64,000 nucleotides of DNA from Blasia pusilla (taxonomy: Eukaryota > Marchantiophyta > Marchantiopsida > Blasiales), in the NCBI GenBank assembly GCA_050084515.1, contig CM114272.1, positions 33,418,001 through 33,482,000 on the forward strand, read 5' to 3'. Made by a program: the position numbers and the translations under genes. The notes under the pieces were generated by a model. The model was not told the DNA's origin and searched no databases. It saw only the letters and a list, made by a program, of their open reading frames with translations. Shown piece by piece: positions 31,772 through 42,445 of the stretch. Positions within the stretch are counted from its first letter, which is position 1. The number at the start of each line of letters is the position of its first letter.

Positions 31772-32156
31772 TATTGGATTCTCAGCATCCACTTCTCGGA
31801 GCACCATTAATCTGATCGGCCCCCTTGTATGAGGAGAAGCCTAGATTGATGGTTTCGACTTAGACATCGAAGGAATCATAGTAATAGATGGTTTTTGGAG
31901 TAGCGTTACTAGGGTTAGATAATCTTGATGCAAATTTTTTCTTTTAATAGAAATAAAGAAAAATAGGTAAAAAACCCTAGTTTCCCGTGTAGTGAAATAG
32001 TCGAGCCGCAATAGTAGCATATTTTCGTATGTCAAGTTATGTCCATGTTCAGGTTCCATCAAAGCTCTTCTGTGAGCGCACGGATGGACTAGGCCACTTT
32101 GTATTTGTAAGTTTTGTAAAGATTTCAGTGATTTCGTCACTTTCTGTTTTCACACA
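31772..32156 (+). mobile_element. Copia 3' LTR (385 bp)
   Basis: Starts TATTGGATTC (TG changed to TA) and ends TTTTCACACA. It is about 60 bp shorter than the 5' LTR because it lacks the central hairpin and a short flank. Confidence 0.9.
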
Positions 32157-32159
32157 TAT

Positions 32160-33280
32160 ATTTGGCCCAACTTAACTTTATACCTCTTATTGTTTGTCAT
32201 GACATTGTATTGTTGTAAGTTCTAGCCCTCTCAACTAGATTAATTAGTCACCATTTTTTGTCAATTTTCTACTCATCGCTCATCTAACCTCCTTCCATCA
32301 ATCATAACCTACCTTTGTTCATTCTATATTGTCTGTTTTTATTTTTTGGAATAGCAAGTCTAATTTTCCCAACTTAGATTCATCCTTTGATGGTTATTCA
32401 TTATGTATGACATTGGCCAATATACCTTAAACATGCTCTCTTTGTTCATCTTTTGTCCCATCATGTTTCTATAAGTCTTAAACTACTCAATCAACCAAGT
32501 CGGTTCCCTTTTCTCCCCAATCTTATCTCCAAATCATGAGCGGACATATATATCCGTATGTTGGTATTATGAACTTCAAATGAGTTGGTTATCAATAATT
32601 TTAAGTCCCACTTATCCAAGGGATGGTATTAACATCTAAATAGGTCTAAATATCTCGCCTTTGTGGATATTTATCGTTGAAGGTTTTTTTTTTAACTAGT
32701 TTATTTTTATGTACTCTTGAGGTGAATGAGATTTAAAATATCCCGTAGATCTAAATAATTAAACGAGGATGGGGTTTTAAGAAACCCTCCTCGGGTGTTC
32801 ACACATGTCGTCTAAGGGCTCCTATGATGTTAACACATGTCATTTTGAGAGACGAAATTGAATTAAAGAGAGATAATAAAGAAAATTATGTATCACCTGC
32901 ATAAACAAAGGCACGGCTAATATTCTACATTTTTAGTTCAATTTTTTTATTAATTCGTTTTGTTGGTTCTCGAACACTAATAAAGAGTACTAGTATACTT
33001 TTCGCGCTATGCACGGTTGAAAGATATAAGTTCAATTAAGTTATCTGTTAAGACCTACACCTATCAAATACAGCCGGAGGCACAAAAATAGACACGTGCC
33101 AATATGCCAATATGAGAGGGTCCTCAAACCCATCCTCTTTAATTATATTTTAATGATATATATTTTTATTAAATGAAAATGAAAGTAGTTTTACTAATTC
33201 AACGTGAGTTGAATAATCAATAGGTGAATAAATAATCTAATGCACCGAATATTTCATACCCATACGGAAGCGTCCTTATC
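32160..33280. other. AT-rich intergenic with a Helitron-like end
   Basis: No coding domain. ACTAGTATACTTTTCGCGC at about 32,990 followed by TATGCACGG resembles the CTAG-plus-hairpin ends seen at 5029 and 25,148, but is weaker. A poly-T run is at 32,685-32,695. Confidence 0.4.
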
Positions 33281-34447
33281 TAAACACGTGTGAAGCTGGT
33301 GGAAGAAGGGACGAAGAAGGCGTTTTCCTTTTCTGTCTGTATTTCCCTTTCGGGATGGAGCCTACCTACACTCCAAGGTGACGAGGACCGGCGAATCTTG
33401 AACTGCGGCGATGGGGCGGCCTTCTGCCCGCTGCGAACGAAATTCTTCATTCCAGAGCACCTGTCTCACTTCTCGTTTTCCAATTCGATCGTGTGCTCCA
33501 ATGAGCGCCGTAAGGTGAAATTCGGATCTATAGTATTAGTCGGTGAAGCTACCACTGGCGGGCTTACGAGCTTCGTGCCATCCCGGTAGTGTGAGCGGAG
33601 AGAGTGCTTTTCGGATTCATTTTTTCCCGCTCCTGTGTGCCATTGGACAGGTCCGGTGCAGTTTCCTTGACAACAATGTTTGCATATGGAACTCATCAGG
33701 AAAAGAGCTAGTTCGGTGGGCGGGATCGGTGAATCATCTGAAAGTGATATGTACCGCTTCTCTTCTCTCCACCGCTGTTCGTGTCGTGTCGTGTCGTCTC
33801 GCGTCGCGTGATCTAGATCTGTTACATGCTAGAGTAATTATATTCACAGTGACGTCCTTTGACAAGTTTAATGAACTTCGAAAGCATCACCGAAAAACTT
33901 ACAAGTTTGAAGGAATTTGTAAATAAGCTGCATAATGTCAACAGTGGTCGGCTTCTCCTTCATGGATTGAATCAATTTCGGGAGTGCATCATGCTTTGAA
34001 AGCCTGACCGTGAAATTCATGGTGATTGCACCTCTCAGAAGGTGATTGACTATCCTGTTAAACGACGTTACGTGATGTGCAGTTCTCGTCGTTCATAAGA
34101 GTAAGACATGTATTGCCTGTCGGACTGTGGACAAGCAACTCAAAGGGTGGCGGATGCAGAATAATGCAAAGGAAATATTGGTTCAGTACTTGCGAAGGAC
34201 TCGGACTATCTCTGGACACGTGTAGATTTAATCACAAACTTTCCTGTTTCTGGAAACGACAATTGTAGTCGCTGGTTAATATTGTCAAGCTGTGGCACGG
34301 TGACTCGGCGGTACGGTGGACCTGGATTATATGTCCTGATTGTAGCCTCTACCTACATAATTTCCGTCGGGTTTGTTGTGCAATCGGTAATCGGGAGACA
34401 GGCGGGGGACGAAAGCAGCCATCCAATCCCAAGGAGGCTTGAGCACC
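33280..34447 (+). promoter_or_regulatory. Upstream region of the UBC12-like gene
   Basis: GC content rises here compared with the flanking DNA. A GTGTC-type short repeat (33,780-33,810) and pyrimidine-rich stretches (CTTCTCTTCTCTCCACCGC, about 33,756) suggest a plant promoter/5'UTR. Open frames at 33,290-33,589 and 33,543-33,926 show no domain and are not called as genes. The exact transcription start is not visible. Confidence 0.35.
33780..33810. repeat. GTGTC/CGTCT short tandem repeat
   Basis: GTGTCGTGTCGTGTCGTCTC followed by GCGTCGCGTG: about six pentamer-like units. Simple repeat. Confidence 0.75.
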
Positions 34448-35008
34448 ATGTTAAACTTTAAACTAATCCGGGAGAAGCATAAGCTGAAAGAGGCGGCTGA
34501 GAGCACGACGGGACGAGCGAATGTCAGGCATCCGAGCGCAGGAGAATTGCGACTGCAAAAGGACATCAGTGAGCTAAATTTGGCCAAAACCACTTCCATT
34601 GTCTTCCCCAATGGTAACGAAGACCTTTTCAATTTTGAGATCTCCATTCGTCCGGACGAGGGCTATTACCAAGGCGGCACGTTTGCTTTCAATGTTCAAG
34701 TACCGCAGCTGTATCCGCATGAAGCACCAAAAGTGAAGTGTCTGACCAAAGTTTATCATCCAAACATAGATCTGGAAGGCAATGTGTGTCTGAACATCCT
34801 TCGAGAAGATTGGAACCCTGTTCTGAGTGTGAATTCAATCATGTATGGGCTCCAATACGTTCTCCAGAATCCAAACCCTTATGATCCTATTAATCACGAA
34901 GCAGCCGATGCTCTTAGGGACAGCCCTAGGATATTCGAGAGCAATGTTAAACGATCCATGGCGGGGGGCCATCTTGGAGGTTACCTTTTCCCAGGATGTC
35001 TTTCATGA
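34448..35008 (+). CDS. NEDD8-conjugating enzyme E2, UBC12/RCE1-like, single open frame
   Basis: 186 residues from ATG 34,448 to TGA 35,006-35,008; the frame opens a little earlier without an ATG. UBC12 accepts NEDD8/RUB from the E1 and passes it to cullins, activating cullin-RING ubiquitin ligases. Visible UBC-fold landmarks: [41 protein letters not shown], the HPN motif with the active-site cysteine ([20 protein letters not shown]), then [21 protein letters not shown] and GYLFPGC. The N-terminal extension ([15 protein letters not shown]) is in the place of the E1-docking tail. Length matches the family (about 184). It is diverged in [10 protein letters not shown] and [19 protein letters not shown], where plant RCE1 is usually LNINTVIYGL. 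There is no intron in the coding region, unlike typical plant UBC12 genes (family knowledge), so it may be a retrocopy or divergent paralogue, but it has no lesion. Confidence 0.9.
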   Translation: MLNFKLIREKHKLKEAAESTTGRANVRHPSAGELRLQKDISELNLAKTTSIVFPNGNEDLFNFEISIRPDEGYYQGGTFAFNVQVPQLYPHEAPKVKCLTKVYHPNIDLEGNVCLNILREDWNPVLSVNSIMYGLQYVLQNPNPYDPINHEAADALRDSPRIFESNVKRSMAGGHLGGYLFPGCLS

Positions 35009-35500
35009 CTGAGTTTTGTGATCATGGGTGCTACAATACGTGCACCCCACGTAGTAATAAGCCAGTAACGGGGATTTGTGTTCAGCTCATAAATTTAGGT
35101 TTTCAAGACTGTCTTACCTCTCCGGTGCGCTGCCCACGTTGCAGTGCAGTTGTACTCACCTGTCAGGCTGACGCTGTCTTGGTACCGGTGGTTTTGAACA
35201 GCTTTCAATCTGATTCAGAGTCCCCACCATCGGCAGTTGGGATTATTTTTATTTAATCAGTTGGAATCAATGATGCAACATCGCAATTCCTTCATGCTGA
35301 GATCCATTGCGAAACTTTGTGATGCGAAGGCCCTTGTGCTGTACCTTCAAAGGTTGCCTGTGATCTTTCTAAACTCTGGAAATAGTATAATCTGCACTCT
35401 GACTTCCATCCCCAGGGAACTCTACAACGTTGCTCTTGGTTTCTCACTAGACCTCATGACCATGCATGGTGCAAAATGGTTCCAAGCATGACTTTGATGA
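35009..35500 (+). other. Probable 3'UTR / flank of the UBC12-like gene
   Basis: Moderate GC, no second domain. Open frames at 34,996-35,256 and 35,237-35,491 have no recognised family. No poly-A tract expected of a young retrocopy is seen. Confidence 0.35.
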
Positions 35501-36200
35501 ATTCTAAATGGGATCTCTGGGTTGTGCACATTACGTCTTGAACTACTCGGGGTGTTTCTCTCTCCAAGCACATACTCCTAAGCCGGGCACAGAAAATTAG
35601 GAGAGCACCTTCGGCAGAGAGACAAAACAATCGACAATTCCGGGCGGAACCTCAGAATTCGAGTGTAGGATTGAAATTATGATCAGGAGAATTCGCTATG
35701 CTGAGCTGTACCCGAGGGGTCCTTCTTTTCCCCCGGACCACTTTGCACCATGGCTTCCTGCATTCCCCCATCGCCGCTCATGTTGAATTGTCCTCCTCGC
35801 AAGCCCTTCGGTTCGTTCGCAAAGCTCGCTCCGGTTTGGGTACGCACACAATCAGTGTCGAATCCCAGGCCGGATGAATGCTCAAGGTCGAGGGCCGTAG
35901 GTCAGTTTTGCGCTTTGGCTTCCACGCGCTGACCTCGAGACGTGCGTCTGTCACACGCCAACCCGAGGAAAGCTCGAGTCCTCGCTCTCATGTTCCCCAA
36001 ATGGCTTCGCCTTTGTTGAATCTGTAGCCCTGTCCGGCCCATGAAGGTCCCTTCAAAAAGTTCAAAAGTAGCCGTGTATTCGTACGAAGAAGGATATGGA
36101 AGGCCTATTTTTTTTCATGATGTTTGGTATTTTAATTTCATTTATGAAAATAACTTACGAGGATGGAATGGGTGGGAGATTACCGTTAAGACGTAAATTC
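35500..36200. other. Intergenic, nothing recognised
   Basis: GC-moderate sequence with short open frames (for example 35,750-35,932) lacking domains. No RNA gene or repeat array recognised. Confidence 0.45.
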
Positions 36201-36239
36201 TTAATCAAATTTAAAGGAGTGGATTTTTGAATTGGAGCA

Positions 36240-36520
36240 CGCCATTAATTTAAATGGTTTAATTTTAACTAGGACGTGTGCGAACTTCGTTTTAGACGCT
36301 GGACTTTGCAGAAAGTTTGTCCCAAGTCTCATAAAACTTGCGAGTGTAGGAAATGAGAATTTTGGAGAGTTGAGTTTTAAATTGATGAATGGCTGAGTCG
36401 AGGACTCGGAGAGTTGGAAGGTTGATTGACCCAAACTAGACTAACATGAGTGTATTTGGATGCAGATCGGTAGTGTGAGCGTGTCCTAGTGAACGTATGG
36501 GTCCGCAACATTTGAGATTG
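36240..36520 (-). repeat. Dispersed repeat, copy 2 (inverted relative to 20.3 kb)
   Basis: Reverse complement matches 20,330-20,590: TAGGACACGCTCACAC, CACTCATGTTAGTCTAG, TTGGGTCAATCAACC, GACTTGGGACAAACTTTCT. Diverged, non-coding. Confidence 0.6.
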
Positions 36521-36539
36521 ATGTTCAAGAGAAGTAGAC

Positions 36540-38850
36540 GTACAACAAGAGAGGTAAGAGAAGATAAGCAAGGTCGTGCGGGCAAGTTATTTGTTGATCA
36601 CAAGCTAGCAAAGAAGAGCTCAAGCTTCAAGTTTGATATGCAACTATGTCTTGCCAAGACCATGGAAGGCTCGGCTAGGAGCGCATAATCCATAGAGTGG
36701 AGAAAAACCTTTAGGATGGATTGGAATGGTGCTAAATTACCTTGTTGGGATAGTTTATTACTCATGGGCACCCGAGATGCACGTAACAAAGCAAAACTAC
36801 AAAGCCTTACTATATCGAGCATAACACCAGGGAAACTTTATTTGTAGGGTGAGCAAAAGAGAAACAAGACTTATAGTTGCGAATTCAACATAGATGGAGG
36901 AATGCGATAAAAAGAAAAACGTGAGAGGCTTGCAATATTAAGTAGAACGCTAGGGAAAAAATTTTGGGCAAGCTCTTAATCTTTTTGGTCCAGTGCTCGG
37001 TCTTTTCGAGCGTTTTCACGCTCATTGTTATATATTTTATAAAAAAAACTGACATGAAAAAACTTGATCCAAACTGAATGAATCAACATAGATAGAGCAC
37101 TGCAGAAACAAAAAATCCCAATGTAGCTTAATGAAGGTAGTAAGTATCGACTAGATCCCAAAGTGAAAAAATGCTAGTATCCCATCTTGGAATAGCACAA
37201 AGTTGAAAAGTTGAACCGAGATGGAAAAGAAACCGCAATCCATCTGAACAAAAGTCAAGAGACTCAATGTGGAATTTGAGCTTGTATTTGCTTGAGGTCT
37301 AAGAACCCGGTCCCGTGCGGCTGAGGTCGTCAGGACCCGACCTCAAGGTCGCGGATGTTTTTTTGGGATGCTCATTATCTGACGGTCAACATTGTTGGGA
37401 CCTCACTAAAATTTGCACCCACAATACACATGGCGCAAAGTTGGCGACCCTTTTACTACTATTTCCAACCGGCTCCTTGCAGGGTCGTGCCGACCTCGAC
37501 AGCGACTGTGCAAGGAGCCGGCCGCATGGGACCGGCTCATAAGTTTGCAATCCTCAAGTTTACCGCCATTGCAAGTTCTACTTGCATGACTCCAATTCCT
37601 ACCACATCTATTACAAATCGTGAATGAACGTAGCGAATTATAGTTCCTCAAACATTCAAATACCTTCAAGGATATGCAGAGTCATACGAGACTAACTTAG
37701 CCCAAAAAACTTTGAGTTAACTTTGAGTTAAATGGATATAAAATTTATTAAAAGAAAATAAGCATGTGGTTATTCTTATAGTAAAATCGCGATAGCTGTC
37801 CAATCTATATTACCAAAATATGTGCCTTCAACCTTGTATCGTATGATTGGGGTTCCACAGCTTTTTAATAACTCAAACCCCTAAAACTCTGACTTTTTCA
37901 TTTTGATACTAGACTATGAGTGGCGTAGTGTGTGTCACGCCACAATTCCTTAGATTCTCGATTGACTGCCCTATGCTATCTTATAGATGAACAACAAATT
38001 TATAAAGGCCTTGCTTTAATTTTTTCTATTTTTCATTAGTAAGTTCCAATCCTTTTGTCCAAATTTCATTTGTTTGTACTAAATCACTTGCGGAATAGGA
38101 TAATTGTAACATTTTTATCTTTGAGGAAAAAAATTGACATATACTTTTGATTCAAGCTTGACACTCTATGGTGCTTTACAAAAAATTTGGGAGGTAGAAA
38201 AATATGAAAAAGACGCTCACAAAAGTCCCTCATGACTTCCATATCTATTTTGATCAATAAAAAAAATAAGTTGCAGTTGTGGGGGGTCAATATCCCAACA
38301 TAAAGATTATGTTTCGTTGTGAAGAAGATTGGAGGTACCGTGTCACTTCCTCTTAAACAGCCGGATTCCTTAATCTTCCGGCCTCCTTACTTTGGGAGTT
38401 AGATGTAACGTAGGAATGGAACTCCCACGAATTTCCGGCCTTCTTGCCTCTCCCTAAGGATCAGACTGTAGAATTATTAAACTATAAAGCAGCAAGCAAA
38501 GTAAAATGAAACTTTTTTTCTCTAGACCTAAAGGCCCATAGACGTAGGAATGAAATTCTTATATTGTTTATCCCATGGGTTAGTTTAAACTAATATTTCA
38601 TCAAAAACCTCTACCAAATAAATTAGTCCCAGTAATTGTCTCCCACTTTCCAAATTCTCCGCTCCATTAATTATCCCCTCTAATATGAACCCCATATGCA
38701 TTTCACACATGGTACACAATTTTTTATATTGTATTACAACATGTTGTGGTGCTTGATTATTTACTGGTTTTATCTGAAATAACAAAGACGACATACATAT
38801 TCTAGTAGGTGAAAAAGAAGCAAATTTTCATTGAGACTATTTTAGCGATC
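36540..38850. other. Intergenic with one hairpin; no gene recognised
   Basis: AT-rich with a GC patch at 37,300-37,560. A 13-bp inverted repeat (CCGGCTCCTTGCA / TGCAAGGAGCCGG) spans 37,469-37,521. Part of 38.3-38.85 kb probably belongs to the Harbinger element, but its terminal inverted repeat was not identified. Confidence 0.45.
37469..37521. repeat. Hairpin, 13-bp arms
   Basis: CCGGCTCCTTGCA at 37,469-37,481 is complementary to 37,509-37,521; the loop is 27 bases. It lies in a GC patch with several GACCT/GGTC words. Confidence 0.8.
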
Positions 38851-38857
38851 ATTATGG

Positions 38858-39859
38858 ATGTTTTTGACTTATTTTGTGCAAGGTTTCTTGAAGGTGGAAT
38901 GTTTAGTGATTGAACTATTCATGCCACCAATGCCAACATGGGAGAAAGCAAGAAAAAGACTTAAGATAGCAAAGTGTGCTACGGTGGTTATCTATCAATT
39001 TGCCCACAATCCACCACTTCGAATCTTGAGTGACTTATACGGGATTGGACAATCTACAATGGTCAAATACACATCCATTATCATTGACATTCTAATGAGT
39101 AGACAGAAATTGTACGCCAAATATGTTAGATGGCCAAAAATTGATAAAATGATTGAACAAATGCACAAATATAAGCATATTTGTGGAGTTTCACAAATCA
39201 TAGGTGCCATAGATGGGTCTCACATAAAACTCAAATTCAAACGTGTTGCAAAATATTTCCCGAAGCACTATGGGAATCGTCACTATGATTATTCTGTGTT
39301 TCTCCAAGGTATATGTGATGTCGATCTCAAGTTTCGAGACTTCTGTTGTACTAAGTCTGGATCCACTCATGATGTTGCATATTTAAAGCAATCCATATTG
39401 TTTGAATGCATTGAAGAAAAATGTTTCCTTTCTCATCTAGAAATCACATTGCCACTTGATCATGGAGAACTTCAAGTCATTCCCCCATAATACTTGGAGA
39501 TACCGCCTATCCCCTACGACCATAGCTATTGAAGTGTTTCCATCGACATCTATATCAAGGCAATCCATTCGAAAATATATATGATAGACATACATCAAAG
39601 GCAAGAGTGACAACAGAAAATGATTTTTGGTCATTTGAAAGGAAGATGGACAATTCTACGCGATTGTCCAATATCTCTAGAAATAGTTTCTAAAGTAACG
39701 CTTATATGTGGAATCCTGCATAATTTTGTTATCCTACGTGCAGAGCCCTTACTGCAAGACATCAATCTAGTGGATGGTAGGATGAATGATAGAATTATTC
39801 AATCACAGCTTGGAAGTACAGTTGAGAGGAGAAGAACAATCGTAGGTGAACTAGTATGA
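38858..39859 (+). pseudogene. PIF/Harbinger transposase (DDE_Tnp_4), broken
   Basis: From ATG 38,858. N-terminal helix-turn-helix-like part: MPTWEKARKRLKIAKCATVV and YQFAHNPPLRILSDLYGIGQ (38,930-39,050). Catalytic core: IIGAIDGSHIKLK (first Asp, 39,199-39,235), YFPKHYGNRHYDYSVFLQGI, CDVDLKFRDF, GSTHDVAYLKQS (39,360-39,393). After a stop at 39,488-39,490 another frame gives LGDTAYPLRP followed by TAG and LLK; in Harbinger proteins a Trp sits at that stop (TGG to TAG). It then continues as TSKARVTTEN and, frame-shifted, FGHLKGRW and LICGILHNFV (39,620-39,730). It would cut and paste the element. It is disabled by at least two stops and two frameshifts. Confidence 0.85.
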
Positions 39860-39912
39860 GCAGCATTGTTTAAAGAGTTTTGTGACACACACGCTTACTT
39901 TAGCAATGATGA

Positions 39913-39917
39913 AGCTT
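39913..39917. other. Possible target duplication of element II, left (AGCTT)
   Basis: AGCTT immediately left of the outermost element II sequence, against AGTTT at 50,248-50,252 right of its other end (4/5 match). If real, the extra 3'UTR copy at 39,918-40,040 is part of the inserted DNA. Confidence 0.4.
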
Positions 39918-40040
39918 GTCGTGCGCATACACATCGCTACACAACATACATCACTATCATCGAACACACACACAAACACACACGATCCCATGCTAACTCA
40001 TGGCATCCAAACAACGAGACAAGAAGTACTAAAATATCTC
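39918..40040 (-). repeat. Extra copy of element II 3'UTR outside the 3' LTR
   Basis: Nearly identical to 40,558-40,682 in the same orientation, including GTGCGCATACACATC, CGATCCCATGCTAACTCATGG and AGAAGTACTAAAATATCTCC. It ends at the position that precedes the LTR in the internal copy. The junction with the LTR shares TTGGAGATATT-type microhomology (minus strand). Confidence 0.85.
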
Positions 40041-40557
40041 CAAGAAAGTATGATCCAATCTCTCTCTACACCATCTCACACCATAGCTCTCAAAGGTGTG
40101 CACTCTCTCTCATGTCAAACCAAACCCACTCTCCTAATGAAAGGCTTGGGTTACACTCACAAGGCAAGGGACCATAGTTCTGCCGCCTCATGCCAAGACG
40201 TTCAACAAAGAGAAAATGAGCTCTCAATCTCTCTCTCCTTGAGGTATATCCCTCCCCTCTCCCAAGCTCTCTCCATGGTAACCTATTCTCCTAAGTCACC
40301 TCCTTGGCTCTTAACCTGATGTAGGAGGTCAAGGGTCACTTACCAAAAATAGAAAATTGATCATATACTCAAAATGGTACTTACCTAAAATAGTAAGATC
40401 CTCAATATGGCTCCAAATGAGCCGAAATGAAGGGGAAACCTACTCTCTCAAGTTTCCGGGGCCTCAACAAGTCATCCTCGACCTATTGAGCCTATCCTCC
40501 ACTACTCACGAAGGCACTCTACTGGATCTCACCAATCTATCCTAAAAGACGTGATAC
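40041..40557 (-). mobile_element. Element II 3' LTR
   Basis: Matches 49,723-50,247 along its length: GATCCAATCTCTCTCTACACC, AAAGGTGTGCACTCTCTC, CCAAACCCACT, GGTATA(T/A)(C/A)CCCTCCCCTC, CAACA(A/T)GTCATCCT. Its outer base pairs are changed (TATCACG instead of TGTCATG), a sign of decay. Just inside it, on the minus strand, ACGAAAAG forms a short polypurine tract. Confidence 0.85.
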
Positions 40558-40870
40558 TTTTCGTGCGCATACACATCACTACACAACATACATCGTTGTC
40601 ACCGAACACACACAAACACGCACGATCCCATGCTAACTCATGGCATCCAAACAACGAGACAAGAAGTACTAAAATATCTCCAATCGCCTCCCTAGCTGGT
40701 GGTTAGGTCCCTCTAACTCCAGATAACCATCTATCCCTACCTACCATGACATACATCTCTATGACGCTAAGAGTTGAAAGGTCGGGTGCTCATGTGGCCC
40801 CATCGTTAGTCGCCTTCCTGTCATCCATGTCACAGAAAAAGTCGACATCAAAACGTACCTAGTATCTCCT
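40558..40870 (-). other. Element II 3'UTR
   Basis: Non-coding. TATCTGGAGTTAGAGGGACC and GACTAACGATGGGG (minus strand) are conserved with element I near 19,300 and 19,216, so the 3'UTR is part of the family's structure. Confidence 0.75.
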
Positions 40871-40876
40871 CTATGA

Positions 40877-41011
40877 ACATCTGGGACACATCCATCATCC
40901 CCGAGGAACCCTAGTGAGAGGTGGCGTCAGACATGCCATATGCCAACCTCTCAAACATCCATCACATACTAGCATCGTGGCCACACCACGGGCAGAACCA
41001 CACAACATACA
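40877..41011 (-). pseudogene. Element II PHD finger
   Basis: Complete C4HC3 pattern: CMLC, then CDGC, then WHMAC with H and C, then CPRC, with PHD-type filling (ATMLVCDGC, RGWHMACLTPPL, VPRG). It is the last domain of pol; an in-frame TGA (40,895-40,897) lies just before WMCPRC and the natural stop is at 40,871-40,873. PHD fingers typically bind histone H3 tails, so it could direct integration to a chromatin state (inference). It sits where chromoviruses have a chromodomain. Confidence 0.88.
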
Positions 41012-42445
41012 ACGCAAGCCTATAGGAACTACTGCTAAGCTCGGATCTACTATACCATCAATGTTAAGAAGGTGACATGGCACATAATTACACACATAAT
41101 CCTTCCATACCATACCATCGTGTTCCTCCAACAAAAGAACACCGGATGGCAAAACGTCATGCACTCTTAGGATATTGCGCCCTGCAGTCACATCCAACGT
41201 CGTCGGTGCCATTTGCTGCAAGTAGACATAATCTCCTTGATGAAACCTCCGGATAGTTGGTCGATAACCACTACCCCAAATAGTCGCATACCTCAACGTA
41301 TCCCGATGCTGCGCAATTGCCAAGTTCTCGAACGCCATGGGCATCACTCTCCAAAATAACTCAGCCCACTAAGAACATGCTTGCATCCATACATCTAGGT
41401 CATCAAGGTCTAGCACCTCACGAGCATCTTGACGAATGGCCGCAAGTAAATCTGGCTCTCGGCCATAAAGTAGCAAGAACGGTGAAAAAGACGCTAAGGA
41501 TGCCTCACTACTGAATCTGTATCCCATCGCCAACCAGGGAAACTGGAGGTCCCAATCTCCTAGGTGACCTCTCTGCAAGCCATACTTACGTAAACCCCTC
41601 TTCATCGTCTGCACAACTCTCTCCGCTAATCCATCCGCCTCGGGATGATCTCGCGAAGTCGTGCGGTGGTCGATCAGCGCCTGATCACACAAGGCCTGGA
41701 ACTCACCCCAAAACTCGGTACCCTTGTCTGTGAACACCTCAGCTGGTGCGCCATAATGACTCAGCACTCTGTCAAGGAAGGCATAAGCTACTTCCTCACT
41801 TGCTTTGTCAGGCAATGCAACCAACTTGATCCACTCCGAGAAGTGCTCGACCATCACCAACACATAACGACCGTGACGCTCCGTCAAAGGCAAAGGTCCT
41901 ACAAAATCCAAACTCCATCTATACCCTAAGCCCATGATCGGTAATGGATGCAACTGTGGAGTCGGAGCATTGAATGATGCTCAGACCCGATCACACACCA
42001 TGCACCTGGCAACAAATCGTTGAACGCGGTCTGCATGCCTCGCCACCAATCTCGAATCGAGCAAGTTGTACGTCCGCTTCACCCCAAAGTGACCCAACTC
42101 CTCGTGGGCATACTGCACTAGTCGTGCTCTCTGCAAAGGATGCGGCACTACGCGTACTCTGCCATCCTCCCAAACCCTCAAAACATGTGTCCCCTCCCAA
42201 TCGAACCGTCTGGCCCGTTGTAGGATCCGATCCCACTCTCTAGCACCAACGGTGCTCGTAACGCTGCCAGTATAAAGGTACTCCAAGACTACTCCATCAT
42301 CATGAATATCTCGGCCACTTGTCGTGTCCTCACTGGCCTCGGGATCCAAGAACTCTCCACTAGACCTCGCCATCGAAGTCTCCACACTCTGGCTCTCCAT
42401 AGCCAACATGCCTAAATAGGCTGACGCGTGCCATCCTGGCACCGA
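41012..42445 (-). pseudogene. Element II integrase
   Basis: HHCC zinc domain: HEELGHFGVKRTYNLLD (42,100) and RFVARCMVCDRV (41,985). Core: MHPLPIMGLGYRWSLDFVGP (first Asp, 41,910-41,953), VLVMVEHFSEWIKLVALPD, VFTDKGTEFWGEFQALCD (second Asp, about 41,690-41,740), ADGLAERVVQTMKRGLRKYG (41,580-41,640). The C-terminal part has FLLLYGREPDLLAAIR, MPMAFENLAIAQHRDTLRYA and FHQGDYVYLQQ (GPY/F-like). Breaks lie near 41,980 (an in-frame stop between CMVCDRV and the core) and 41,370 (stop after MQACS). It joins cDNA to the genome and leads straight into the PHD finger. Confidence 0.88.

Larger units (their letters stand above)
25927..32156 (+). mobile_element. Ty1/copia retrotransposon, nearly full length, decayed
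   Basis: Order: 5' LTR, initiator-Met PBS, gag, protease, integrase, RT, RNase H, polypurine tract, 3' LTR. Integrase before RT defines Ty1/copia. It carries many stops plus a 1.27-kb LTR-like insertion (29,236-30,507) inside RT, so it cannot move on its own. Without that insertion it would be about 4.95 kb, a normal size. A solo LTR (11,267-11,725) and a truncated LTR (21,498-21,740) of the same family lie nearby. Confidence 0.92.

Noticed and set aside
33290-33926. Upstream open frames as 5' coding exons of the UBC12-like gene
   Set aside because: The UBC12 frame already starts with a family-like N-terminus, and the upstream frames have no matching residues or splice sites.
39918-40682. 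The 123-bp flanking repeat as an ordinary target-site duplication
   Set aside because: It is far longer than the 4-6 bp of LTR elements, and one copy is clearly the element's own 3'UTR (conserved in element I).
40877-41347. A chromodomain at the end of integrase
   Set aside because: No chromodomain pattern is seen; the cysteine/histidine spacing fits a PHD finger.
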